Source: Puccinia triticina | Taxonomy: Eukaryota > Basidiomycota > Pucciniomycetes > Pucciniales > Pucciniaceae | Length of the DNA stretch: 64,000 nt | Assembly: GCF_026914185.1 (NCBI RefSeq) | Contig: NC_070559.1 | Location: 8,933,880-8,997,879 of the forward strand | Reading direction: 5' to 3' | Part shown: in pieces, positions 23,681 to 32,737 of the stretch | How positions within the stretch are numbered: the stretch's first letter is position 1 | How the letters are laid out: the number at the start of each line of letters is the position of its first letter | The notes under the pieces: generated by a model | Seen by the model: the letters and a program-made list of their open reading frames with translations, nothing else | What the model was told of the DNA's origin: nothing | Database searches by the model: none | Program-made: the position numbers and the translations under genes

Positions 23681-24930
23681 GATTTACGGCAATCAACTTG
23701 AATAAGTTAAACTTCAACAAAAAAACGGCGGAGGATATATTGAAAGGGGTCTATCAATTTGTCTATTTGAGCCCGGAGATCCTCTTGAATAATAAGCTGT
23801 GGGAGGAAGTATACTTTGGCTCCAAATTTCAAAACTGACTCGGCCTAGTAGTGGTCAATGAGGCTCATATGATTTACATATGGGGCCTTGTCAAGAGTCG
23901 ACCCGGAAGACATCTAGCTACAATTTCAAGTCGTCTTGAGGACTTTGGGATCTTTTGACCATTGTATGGACTCCTGGGAGGCCATCTCCTGTCTCAAAAT
24001 GACAAACCAATCTTACTTCTATCTGCTACATGCCGCCCTGTTGCTGTTGAGGCTATCAAGAAGAGCCTCAAACTGGGAGACTCAAACGTCGACATTATAC
24101 GTGGCAAGCTAACACAACCCAAAATCCAAATTATCCGTGTTCCAATGGATCACTCTATGGTTTCTTGTCATGATCTAGTCAAGGTCTTCCCTTCAGCTAA
24201 TAATGTCCCAAATGAAGAGCTGGTGCCCTCTCTTGTCTACAGTGGCTCACGCAACCGGACCTTAACAGCCTTAGACGTTATTAGCATGGCCTGCGAGACT
24301 CCTGGTGAATCTTCAAATCCTAAAAGTAGTTGTGCTCAACAATATCACTTGTGCACCAGAGAACAAGAGAAGATTGATTGCGTGGAGGATTCCTCAACTG
24401 GCAAGTTCCCAATTATCTCTTGCACAATGGCGCTGGGTCTGGGGCAGAACTGGAAGCGGGTACGGATGGTGGTCCAGCTTCAATAGTTCAAATGGTTGGG
24501 CGGGCTGGTCACGATGGAAGGCCTGGACTTGCCATTCTATTTGTTGAGAAGATCCGTTGCAATGGGAAGAACTCTGCGGACGATTTCAAAGAAGGCACCA
24601 CCCAGTCAGACAATGACCGGATGGATGCCCTTGCAATAACACCTGTTTGCTTGAGAATTGCTTTCTCAATTGACAACCTGTACGCGCACATAACTAAAAG
24701 CTTCAGCATACTTTATTCATCTGCTCATCTATTCTTCTTTACAGGCTAGGATATATTCCACTCCGAGTCGATGACCCAAATTGTCTGGCTGAAAAGGAAT
24801 GGGAGGAATCGGAAGGGTTTGACCCCTGCTGCTGTTCAAACTGTGACGGCCCTAGTACCAGCCCGCCATCCCTGGGTACCGCGGGCACATTACCTCTTAC
24901 CTCATTTGGCTGGGAGGTAACAAGGTAAAG
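23681..24930 (+). pseudogene. RecQ-like DNA helicase, 3' fragment
   Basis: Continues the frame of the fragment at 10335 exactly across the 8-bp duplication. Motifs: VYLSPEILL, a Walker B that reads NEAH instead of DEAH (codon 23857-23859), LLSATCRP (motif III), then PSLVYSGSRNRTL (motif IV) and, after a frameshift near 24,470, QMVGRAGHDGRPGLAILF (motif VI). After an intron (about 24,679-24,745) a CCCSNCDG zinc-binding-like tail follows and the frame ends near 24,930. Two in-frame TGA stops (23836-23838, 23956-23958), one frameshift and the lost DEAH Asp mark it as a pseudogene independently of the hAT insertion. Confidence 0.85.
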
Positions 24931-24984
24931 TCCCAGGGTACCCCAGCCATAACATTTGGATTTCCCAATCCAGCTGAAAATCGT

Positions 24985-25370
24985 CGTTGTGTTACCTCGA
25001 GGTAACCCAAAGTGTTACCCAGGTAACCAAAAGTGGTACCCAGGTAACCAAAAGTAGTACCCAGGTAAACCCAGGTAACCAAACGTTTCACCCAGGTAAC
25101 TCAAGGTGTTACCCAGGTAACCAAAGATGTTACCCTTCTAGCCAAATTTGTTACCCAGGTGACCAAAGGTGTTACCCAGGTAACCAAAGGTTTTACCTGG
25201 GTAACCGAAGGTGTTACCTGGTTATCCAAAGGTTTTACCCAGGGTGTTACCCAGGTAACCAAAGGTGTTACCCAGGTAACCAAAGGTGTTACCCAGGTAA
25301 ACACAGGTGTTACCCAGGTAACCAAAGGGGTTACACAGGTAATCAGAAGTGTGACCTGGGTAACAGAAAG
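24985..25370. repeat. 21-bp minisatellite (GTTACCCAGGTAACCAAAGGT-like units)
   Basis: About 18 tandem units of roughly 21 bp with consensus near TGTTACCCAGGTAACCAAAG. Each contains a near-palindrome GTTACC(C/T)(A/G)GGTAAC. Because 21 is a multiple of three, several frames on both strands stay open through the array; these are not considered genes. It lies between the helicase pseudogene and the 159-bp satellite. Confidence 0.85.
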
Positions 25371-25374
25371 TCTA

Positions 25375-25649
25375 AAACTAGACACATGATTTATGTCTTT
25401 GGCGCAGTAGTGATTCTGCCAAATTCCAGTCGCGGAATAAGCAGAATCCGCGACTGGATGCCTGGTTTGGCCGACCACATGCATGACCGGGGTAAGGGTG
25501 GTTGATTATATAAAAAAATAGACATTTTTATGGATCCAGGCATATGATTTATGTTTTTGGCGGAGTAGTGATTCTGCCAAAGTCCAGTCGCGGAATAAGC
25601 AGATTCCGCGACTGGATGCCTGGTTTGGCCGGACCACCAGCATGACCGG
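25375..25649. repeat. 159-bp hairpin satellite, left remnant (about 1.7 units)
   Basis: Same unit as the large array at 33.9-38.5 kb: ATGATTTATGTTTTTGGCGG, then CCAGTCGCGGAAT-AAGCAG-ATTCCGCGACTGG, then GCCTGGTTTGGCCGGACCAC. It was separated from the main array by the gypsy insertion, whose CCGG flank falls in the sequence CATGACCGGGGTAAGG of the unit. Confidence 0.85.
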
Positions 25650-26571
25650 TGTGGAACTCCGTCCGGTGCAGGCCGGCGGCAGTTAGTGGGAGGGATTGGG
25701 AAATTAGTTGAGATTTTAGCCCTCCGAAGTGGGATGGTCGAATGAGCTGTAGAGATCGGAAAGCGGTTGTTGAAATGTTTTACGACGGCGGTGAGAGCGC
25801 GTCGGCGGTTGTGTTGTAAGATGGAGCCAAGCAAACAGTTGGCTGAGAAGGAAGTGATCTTAGAGAGTTCAAGGAGGTGGGGAGGAATCTGTGAGGAGAT
25901 CGGAGAACTCAATTTTGGGAAAGAGCGCCGAAGGATCAGGAAGGTTTGAACTGAGTTGATCGGAAGGATTGAACTGGGAGACTCCGAAGATATTGTCGCA
26001 GCCACAATCTTTGAAAGAATCAGGGATAAGGATCGGTCAAGAATACGACAAGCTATTGATCAGAAAAATTTTGATTCCCTCACTTGGATCAGAAAGGTCA
26101 TGCCCCCCCCCCTCCTTCGCCTAAGTTCTAACAGAACTTAGACTCCAGAGAGGCGCAGCAAGCTGCGGACCATCCATCATGCTCCGCGCGCACCCACACC
26201 CGACAAAGACAGCACAACTAAAAAAAAAAGTAAAAAAGGAAACAAACCGCTCGCCAAGGAAGAAAAAAAACAAAACCAACCCCACACCTTCATGCCCTAC
26301 CAACGCGCGCAGAATGAAAGGGGAAAATAACAAAACATGATGAAAGTGAAATAGAAAGGGAACAAAGACATAAAAACAGAAACAAAAAGAAAGAAGGAAA
26401 AGAAAACCTGAAACATCTTGAGGATGCGCGCCACGCCGCGCCATTGAATCTTGAGGAAGCCTTGAGGGCCGGAAAATTGAAGTCTTGATGTCTTGAATCC
26501 TGACGTCCTCTGGCGCGCGCCATGCGCGGAAAAAAGCTTGATCCTACGCGTGTACCAGATTGTCCACCACA
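25650..26571 (-). repeat. 3' LTR of the gypsy element
   Basis: 922 bp, nearly identical to the copy at 33002-33923. It has TG...CA ends within the 5-bp inverted TGTGG/CCACA. Confidence 0.93.
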
Positions 26572-26640
26572 TCCACCCACGACTTGCAGTCTGTCCCTAG
26601 ACTGCTTGTCCAATGCCCGTGCCTAAAGAAAATCCAAGCC

Positions 26641-26760
26641 CTAAAAAGGAAAGAGAAAGAAACCAGGCGCGCCCGCGGTGCTCACGAGCGTGGCAAGAAG
26701 TAGAGTTTTCAAGAATCGCGGTAGTAGAACCCTCGGAGGTGCACAATTGGGAGGACTTAC
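26641..26760 (-). repeat. Gypsy intron-like element, copy 4 (directly after the integrase stop)
   Basis: Begins GTAAGTCCTCCCAATTGTGC (donor at 26760), contains CTTGCCACGCTCGTGAGC and ends in a polypyrimidine-TTTTTAG at 26641, 120 nt. The upstream arm GAGGCACA pairs with TGTGCACCTCC across the donor. It starts only a few bases after the integrase stop codon, so it would be a 3' UTR intron. Confidence 0.6.
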
Positions 26761-26762
26761 TT

Positions 26763-28625
26763 TTACTCCTCTGTGCCTCTGCGCGAAAAATACCTCTTCA
26801 CCTGATCAGCTGAAAACCGGCGTGCCAAACGCGTCCCATCGAGTTCCTCCAGCACGTAGGAACCGCCGTGAACCTGCTGAACAACCCGAAACGGCCCCGC
26901 CCAACGGTTGGCAAACAATTTGCCCCACTGGGTCTCCAACGCTCGATTGTAAGCCAGAACCATTTTGCCAGGTTGCAAGGGAGTTCGGAGCCGCGCTGCA
27001 TTCTTCTCTTCCCAGTATCTGATCGACTCTTCGTGCATTCTCATCATCTTGCGGTGCGCCAGATCGCGCACTTCTTCACTCCTTTCCAGCTGCCGAGAGC
27101 GCGCTGTAAGAAGATCTGCCGTGTCTTGCACCTCGTCCCAATCGATTCCCAAATAAGATTCCATTTCCAGATCTATAGGAAGCACGGCCCTCTGACCAAA
27201 AACCAACTCGTACGGCGAATAGCCCGTCGAGCGCTTCGTTGAGATCCTATCAGCGAACAGAACCAGTGGAAGATGCCTCCGACAGTGTTTCCCGCTTTCG
27301 CCGGCGAGTTTTACCAAGGCCGCTTTGAGAGGAGCATGGCCGCGCTCCACCATTCTCTGACCCTCAGGATAATAAGGGGTGGATACGCGATGCTGGCCCG
27401 GCAATGAGCGCAACATCTCCGCAAGCTGACCGCCAAATTCCGATCCACCGTCCGTTGAATACGAGCGCGCCAACCCATAGCGCATGGTCCAATGCTCATG
27501 GAGAAACGTGGCCACACCCTCCGAACTGAGAGTGTTGAGAAACTTCGCTTCCACCCACCCGGAAAAATCGTCGCGAGCCACAATCAGATACTGCGCTCCA
27601 GCAGCCTTGACGTGTACAACATCCATAGCCACCCGTCCAAAAACCGCGCTCTTGCCCGTAGGACCGCGTACTTCCATTGGTCTGCGGAGATCGCGCTTTT
27701 GGCAAGCTTCACAACTCTTGCACCAGCGCACAACGGATTTCTTCAACGCGGGCCACCAGAACCGCTCCGCAATGCGCCGGTAAGTTTCTGTTTCGCCTCG
27801 ATGGCCAAGATTTTCGTGCAAGCTCCGCAGTATTTCATCTTGTTTTTCGACGATAGTGACGACGATCCGCTGGCACGGAGAGCCTCTTTTCATGAGCCTT
27901 CCTGCATGCACAAAAAAATCCACAGACTTGCGTTTGAGTGCCCGAAAATCTTCCGCGTTCATGTCCTCCGGGATCTTGAGCTCCAACAAATACCGCTCCA
28001 ACTGCCGCCAGAACCCTTGCTGATAACCGGAATACCCACCATCGGCCCCCACCAAACAGAATCCTCTCGGCCTGATATGGGGCTCCTCCTCGTCAAACTC
28101 GGTATCCGGAACCACATCCCCTTTTCCCATGGGCCGCCGCGACAACCCGTCCGGCATCGTGAAAGACTTCCCAGGCTGATGAACGATTTCAAACGAGAAC
28201 AATTGAATGAAAGCCACCCAACGCGTCATAGGAGCATTGGGCAAGCTTGGCGCGTTGATCATCTCAATCAGAGAGTGCGCATCAACCTGTAATTCAAAGA
28301 ACTGACCCCACAGCACCGTTTGCAACTTCTTAAGGATTCGAGCAACACCACACAATTCAAGTTTTGGCTGTGAGTAGCGGGATTCGACGTCTGTGAAAAG
28401 GAGGGATTCATACAGCGCGGGACGGTCTAGACCATTAGCATCCTCCTGCGTAAGAACCGCCCCAGCCGCATGAAAGCTAGAGTCCACTGCCAATTTGATT
28501 TTGCCTGCCTCCGGTCCATAGGTGATCTTGACGAGAACTATGTCTTTCCCTACAATTGTTTTGAGCTTCTCAAAGGCTGCGTCGCACTCCGCTGTCCAAA
28601 TCCACTCGGCGTCTTTGCGTGTCAA
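26763..28625 (-). CDS. Gypsy pol: RNase H and integrase
   Basis: 620 codons. The RNase H part has KLAVDSSFHAAGAVLTQ (first Asp), SQPKLELCGV (Glu) and LQVDAHSL (Asp). The integrase zinc domain reads HENLGH...CKSCEAC. The catalytic DDE residues are in MDVVHV, YSTDGGSEFGG and PEGQRMVERGH, and a GPY/F-like module WAGPFRV lies near the C-terminus. There is no chromodomain. The frame is the same as that of the upstream RT segment; only an in-frame TGA at 28629-28631 separates them, so this is probably the continuation of one Pol polyprotein. Confidence 0.9.
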   Translation of the reverse strand: MTRKDAEWIWTAECDAAFEKLKTIVGKDIVLVKITYGPEAGKIKLAVDSSFHAAGAVLTQEDANGLDRPALYESLLFTDVESRYSQPKLELCGVARILKKLQTVLWGQFFELQVDAHSLIEMINAPSLPNAPMTRWVAFIQLFSFEIVHQPGKSFTMPDGLSRRPMGKGDVVPDTEFDEEEPHIRPRGFCLVGADGGYSGYQQGFWRQLERYLLELKIPEDMNAEDFRALKRKSVDFFVHAGRLMKRGSPCQRIVVTIVEKQDEILRSLHENLGHRGETETYRRIAERFWWPALKKSVVRWCKSCEACQKRDLRRPMEVRGPTGKSAVFGRVAMDVVHVKAAGAQYLIVARDDFSGWVEAKFLNTLSSEGVATFLHEHWTMRYGLARSYSTDGGSEFGGQLAEMLRSLPGQHRVSTPYYPEGQRMVERGHAPLKAALVKLAGESGKHCRRHLPLVLFADRISTKRSTGYSPYELVFGQRAVLPIDLEMESYLGIDWDEVQDTADLLTARSRQLERSEEVRDLAHRKMMRMHEESIRYWEEKNAARLRTPLQPGKMVLAYNRALETQWGKLFANRWAGPFRVVQQVHGGSYVLEELDGTRLARRFSADQVKRYFSRRGTEE

Positions 28626-28628
28626 TCG

Positions 28629-30572
28629 TCAAAGAGGGAGACAAATTTGCGACAGCGCGGGGATAAAGATCCGCACATAAACCACGACTCCCAAAAACCC
28701 ACAAATCTCCGATGCGTTGATGGGTGTCGGCCAGGAAAGAATTTTATTGATCTTTGTTGGGGCCATCTTCCGTCCTTCTTTGCAAACGACATGTCCAACG
28801 ATTTCCAGGGCCGGCACACACGCCGCCAGCTTTGACGCCGACACCGTAAGTCCGCTTTCCTCAATCCGAAAAAGAACCCGCTCCAATACTGTTGCATATT
28901 CCCAAATGAAGCGCCGGATGCCGGAATGCCAAGCCAGAACTTTGCCACCGTAGTCGGACTCCGGGCCCTTAATGCCCCCATCATCAATAAAAATACCCGC
29001 ATGATCAGGGATCTCCTCCTGGAGGATCCACATCATCTGCGCCTGGTACACAGCGACAGAATTAGTGGCCCCTTGAGGCAGACGGGTGAGCTGGAAGCGA
29101 CCTAGCGGCGTCTCAAATGTGGTAAGTGGCCGGGAAATGGGGTCCAGGGCGCGCTCGTCGTAGCCTCCCATAATGTCGCCCAAACCGTAGCAAGCCCGGC
29201 CCGCGAAAGATTTGACGAACTCCTCCGTGGCTGGAGGCACTCCCGCGTCTTTAATGGTTACCCGATTCAACGGCTGAAGATCGTGCACGACTCGCAACTT
29301 TCCATTGCTTTTGAGTACACAGAATACCGGGGACGTGTAGCTTGAAGTGGATTGCTCATAGAGTCCGGTGTCGATGCGCTCTCGGATAACTTTGATATAT
29401 TCATCCAATTTAGCTGCCGGTATGGGAATTTTTCTCTTCTGCCAAGGCTCATGCTCCACAACCGGGATGATGTAAGGCATGCCATATGACTCCTTCAACA
29501 AGCCGCGCTCCGCCGCAGTAAAAGCTATCGCCAGATTACGCTCAGCCAAGACATTTTTGATCAAGTTCAGCTCATCGGGCCAAAGCCAGCCATCAGGGCC
29601 AAAGTTCACCACTTTGAGCCTCTCTTCGGTGACACAGCCTTGAGGGACAAAAGGGCCGGCGAGAGTGCGTTGAAGGCCACGATATGGATCGCGCGAAAGA
29701 GGAGGACGGCGCAACGGGGGGTTAAGATCCTGTGGCATAGCTTGATTAACGGGGCGTATCTTCTTCGAAACTGGTTTGTATTTCGTGGCGAACGTCAGAA
29801 ATCCGCCCTCCGCCCAAGCGTCCAAAAGCGCCCGCTGCTCTGCAAGCCGAAGACCGTGCTCCATCAAGAACCAGGTGCGATGCTCCGCAAAATCCTCGAA
29901 TGCGGACTTCTCTGCGAAAGCAAAACCAACAGAACGTCCTTTGCTCACGAGTGTGGCACGCGGTAGGGTACGACAAATTTGAGGAGCATCACGCCTCGGA
30001 GGTGCACTTTGGTTGGAACTTACTTTCAGTCCAAAGTTCCTCCACGGTGCCCCAAAAACAACCTCTCCTCCTTCACACCCAACCTTCCACGAAAATAGTT
30101 TACCCTCTTTTCGGAGTAGGTCCGAAAACGTTGCCGGGACGCCTAAAAGGGATGAAGAAACCGGATCCAAATGGTGGCTCACGAGAGTGGCACGTGGTAG
30201 GGTTTTCGAAAACAGAGCATCTTGCCCGGAGGTGCATAATTGGATGGAACTTACTTTTGTTCCCCAATTCCTCCGCGTACAACCCTCATCCTCCACTATG
30301 CCCTGAGAACCCGCCGCCCTCGAGCCCGAAGAAAAACCAGAAAAGGAATGAAAAGAGACAGAATCGGAGAGTGAACCACAACCGGAGAGAGCCGAAATGT
30401 TTTTGATGTTTTGAGTGATTTTCTTGTGTTTTTGTGAATTGTTGTTTTGAGCGTGAGACGAGGAAAGAGAATGAAAAACGGGCTGTTGAATCTCTTGAAC
30501 GTGAGTTGATCCAGTGGCGCGAGTACAAGATTCTAGATTAAAACGGCCACTTCCCAGATCAACTTTGCTCAT
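28629..30572 (-). CDS. Gypsy pol: reverse transcriptase
   Basis: The RT domain (about codons 300-620) includes KLRVVHDLQPLNRVT, ACYGLGDIMGGYDERAL, TTFETPLGRFQLTRLPQGATNS and the catalytic FIDDGG (normally YxDD-like in this family). The region before it (codons 1-270) is low-complexity and spans two of the intron-like repeats (30143-30254, 29912-30023) without a stop. The frame opens with ATG overlapping the protease stop as ATGA, directly after the heptamer T TTT TTA, a canonical -1 frameshift site. Expression is thus by -1 frameshifting, reinitiation or splicing. Confidence 0.88.
   Translation of the reverse strand: MSKVDLGSGRFNLESCTRATGSTHVQEIQQPVFHSLSSSHAQNNNSQKHKKITQNIKNISALSGCGSLSDSVSFHSFSGFSSGSRAAGSQGIVEDEGCTRRNWGTKVSSIQLCTSGQDALFSKTLPRATLVSHHLDPVSSSLLGVPATFSDLLRKEGKLFSWKVGCEGGEVVFGAPWRNFGLKVSSNQSAPPRRDAPQICRTLPRATLVSKGRSVGFAFAEKSAFEDFAEHRTWFLMEHGLRLAEQRALLDAWAEGGFLTFATKYKPVSKKIRPVNQAMPQDLNPPLRRPPLSRDPYRGLQRTLAGPFVPQGCVTEERLKVVNFGPDGWLWPDELNLIKNVLAERNLAIAFTAAERGLLKESYGMPYIIPVVEHEPWQKRKIPIPAAKLDEYIKVIRERIDTGLYEQSTSSYTSPVFCVLKSNGKLRVVHDLQPLNRVTIKDAGVPPATEEFVKSFAGRACYGLGDIMGGYDERALDPISRPLTTFETPLGRFQLTRLPQGATNSVAVYQAQMMWILQEEIPDHAGIFIDDGGIKGPESDYGGKVLAWHSGIRRFIWEYATVLERVLFRIEESGLTVSASKLAACVPALEIVGHVVCKEGRKMAPTKINKILSWPTPINASEICGFLGVVVYVRIFIPALSQICLPL
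29912..30023 (-). repeat. Gypsy intron-like element, copy 3
   Basis: 112 nt with donor GTAAGTTCCAACC at 30023 and acceptor TTTGCTTTCGCAG at 29912. It contains GTGCCACACTCGTGAGC. The exon-side arm GGAGGAACTTTGG pairs with intron-side CCAAAGTGCACCTCC. Confidence 0.6.
30143..30254 (-). repeat. Gypsy intron-like element, copy 2
   Basis: 112 nt with donor GTAAGTTCCATCC at 30254 and acceptor CATCCCTTTTAG at 30143. It contains GTGCCACTCTCGTGAGC. The exon-side arm GGAGGAATTGG pairs with intron-side CCAATTATGCACCTCC. Confidence 0.6.
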
Positions 30573-31630
30573 AAAAAATGACGACCCTCATTCGAGTCGT
30601 CGCGAGTCTTCCCCATCTTGGTCAGAACCGCTTTTCGCCCCTTCCCGGGGAAATCCCGCTCCCACCGTCCAGCATCCGTCGCACAAAGAGAAATCTCGAT
30701 CTGACGTCCCTCCGAATCCGGCAAAAGGATCTTCTCGCCACCTCGCCCCGAAAAGGCGAGCGTAGCCTCAAAGTCAATGAGGAAGGGGCGTCCCAGGATC
30801 AATGGTCCTTCCGCTCGCGTGATCCAGAAATGGCAGGAGCCCACGATCGTACGTCCTATTCTGATCTGGACGTCCTCGGCGACTCCAACCAATTCACAGG
30901 ACTGATTACCAATGCCGTAAACCGCAGAGCTAAAATTAACGCGCGGGCTAATACTGAACTTATTAGCCATCGCCTCCGAGATCAAATTCAACTGAGATCC
31001 TGAGTCTACTAAAGGGGAAGCAGAACTCTCCTCATCACCAATTAGACAGGGAAGAAATCCTAGGGGGCACGAGTACAAGTGCGATCCCCCTCCCGGCCCC
31101 TCCGGGTCAGGTCCCTCCGCCAACAACGTGCCAGTCGCAACCTTCAAATCCTCAGCACCAATCTCCACGCGCCTACGCGACACCCACTTCTTGATGCCTT
31201 CTGCCATTGCGGGAGAAATCGCCAAAAGTTCCGAAACCGTCACGCCGGGCACCGGAAGATCGGAAATTTTCTTCAACATGCCCTCGACCGCGTGAGGGTG
31301 ATCCTTGGTGATTCCACGCTCGAACCGAACCTTTGGCCCTGCTGCAGCCGGCTTCGGAGATTGCCCAACTTCTTCAGGCGCCTCTACCGGTGCATCTTCC
31401 GGCGTTGAAGCAGGAACGCGCTCAAACAACTCAGGCTCCGGCTCCATGTCCTCGACGTCCGATCCAGGATGAGGAGCCGCGCCCTTACGAATAGGTCTTC
31501 GTGCAGCGGAAGGGGGAACTGCCGGCGCCTTGTAAGGCTTCGGAGCCTCGTGCTTCTTCCGCGCCGGATCCGCTTGGTAAACTCCAGAATAGGTTTGCGA
31601 AGAAACGGCCGGGGGGTACCATGGCTCCAA
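30569..31630 (-). CDS. Gypsy protease (retropepsin) region
   Basis: 353 codons with a Pro/Glu-rich N-terminal half and a retropepsin core: the catalytic PLVDSGSQLNLIS (DSG) and the family's LILGRPFL segment. It is in the same frame as gag, separated by a single TGA at 31646-31648, so it is probably made as a Gag-Pro readthrough product. It ends at TTTTTTATGA, where the RT frame starts one base back. Confidence 0.88.
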   Translation of the reverse strand: MEPWYPPAVSSQTYSGVYQADPARKKHEAPKPYKAPAVPPSAARRPIRKGAAPHPGSDVEDMEPEPELFERVPASTPEDAPVEAPEEVGQSPKPAAAGPKVRFERGITKDHPHAVEGMLKKISDLPVPGVTVSELLAISPAMAEGIKKWVSRRRVEIGAEDLKVATGTLLAEGPDPEGPGGGSHLYSCPLGFLPCLIGDEESSASPLVDSGSQLNLISEAMANKFSISPRVNFSSAVYGIGNQSCELVGVAEDVQIRIGRTIVGSCHFWITRAEGPLILGRPFLIDFEATLAFSGRGGEKILLPDSEGRQIEISLCATDAGRWERDFPGKGRKAVLTKMGKTRDDSNEGRHFL

Positions 31631-31645
31631 GGAACCACACGTGGC

Positions 31646-32710
31646 TCAAAACTCCGGTGTTCCCGCGGCTGCTGCTGACTTGGGTACAAAAGATGCTACC
31701 ACGTGTCTAATGGGTCGCGAGGAATCAAAAGGGATTAATGCCCCATTGGGCAGGAAAAAATTATTGCCGCGTTGCTCGACAAGGTTCGCCTCCTTATCCT
31801 TCACGAGATCCATACAACGACCTGTACCGTGACCCTCCCGATGGCAGTAGTAACAAACTAAAGGGCCACGAGACTCTCGCGGCGCACCCGGGGTGGGCGA
31901 AGCACCCTTCGCCACGAACTTCTTCTCTAGCCGTTGCTCGAATGACTGCAACATTTTCGAAATCTCGTCCACCGTAGCAGGCTCCTTCGCAGAGGAAGCA
32001 GGCACCTCCTTAGGACGTCGATTGTCCTCCATCCTACGCATGATGTCGTTCGATTGCTGGAAAGAAGTTGCGGGAACTGGAGATGTTGATCGCGCATCCT
32101 CAAAAGTCAAAGCAGTTTGACCCTTCATGACCTCCGCGACCGCGGTCTTCAGGATCTCGAAAGTGGGGAGCTTAAACCGATTGTCCAGAGTGGTGATCAT
32201 GGTTTTGGCCTTGATGAGATGGTCCCTAACACGTTCCTGAACGCCAGCCAATAATGAACGGTAGTAAAGAGTCCTCACTTCCTCCACCGAGTCGATATGA
32301 GCTTTACGGAGGAGATAAGATTGGATCGGCTCCCAGACACGCCGAAAATCCTGATAATCCACCACCGTGGAAACACCTCCCTTCGCGATCCATGACTGAA
32401 CCAACGCCTCCAAGTCCGGCAGTGTAAAGCGCGCCGTGTCGACTTGACCCCAGTACGCAAGCATAGACGACTTTAAAGAGGCCCAAACCGGCGGATTGTA
32501 CCCCTCAAGGGTCTCCAACACATCTTTGACTTCGGCCTTGCGCACGAAGAACCTCACTTGCTGCGCCATGTCGAATTCAGACGCGCCATCCAAATCTGCG
32601 GCCAATTGATAGTCCGCCAAGAAACGCTCGACGTGTGTGCCATCAAAGCCCAACGCCTTGTCCTGAGGCTTGATTTTCACGCGTCTCACGCCAGCTACCT
32701 CGTCGGCCAT
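31646..32710 (-). CDS. Gypsy Gag with CCHC zinc knuckle
   Basis: 354 codons starting MADEVAGVRR. The capsid-like helical region contains FLADYQLAADLDGASEFDMAQQ in relaxed form. A zinc knuckle CYYCHREGHGTGRC (C-x2-C-x4-H-x4-C) is near codon 290. Gag packages element RNA into cytoplasmic particles. The start lies 28 nt after the acceptor of intron-like copy 1, making that copy a 5' leader intron. Confidence 0.88.
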   Translation of the reverse strand: MADEVAGVRRVKIKPQDKALGFDGTHVERFLADYQLAADLDGASEFDMAQQVRFFVRKAEVKDVLETLEGYNPPVWASLKSSMLAYWGQVDTARFTLPDLEALVQSWIAKGGVSTVVDYQDFRRVWEPIQSYLLRKAHIDSVEEVRTLYYRSLLAGVQERVRDHLIKAKTMITTLDNRFKLPTFEILKTAVAEVMKGQTALTFEDARSTSPVPATSFQQSNDIMRRMEDNRRPKEVPASSAKEPATVDEISKMLQSFEQRLEKKFVAKGASPTPGAPRESRGPLVCYYCHREGHGTGRCMDLVKDKEANLVEQRGNNFFLPNGALIPFDSSRPIRHVVASFVPKSAAAAGTPEF

Positions 32711-32737
32711 CGCAAATGGCTGGAAAAAAAATTTGGC

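Noticed and set aside
24987..25505. 172-codon + frame and 127-codon - frame over the minisatellite
   Set aside because: Both arise because 21-bp units contain no stop in those frames. The translations are low-complexity repeats.
25391..26005. 204-codon minus-strand frame spanning satellite and LTR
   Set aside because: It crosses the satellite/LTR junction and is duplicated in part at the other LTR, so it is LTR sequence read by chance.
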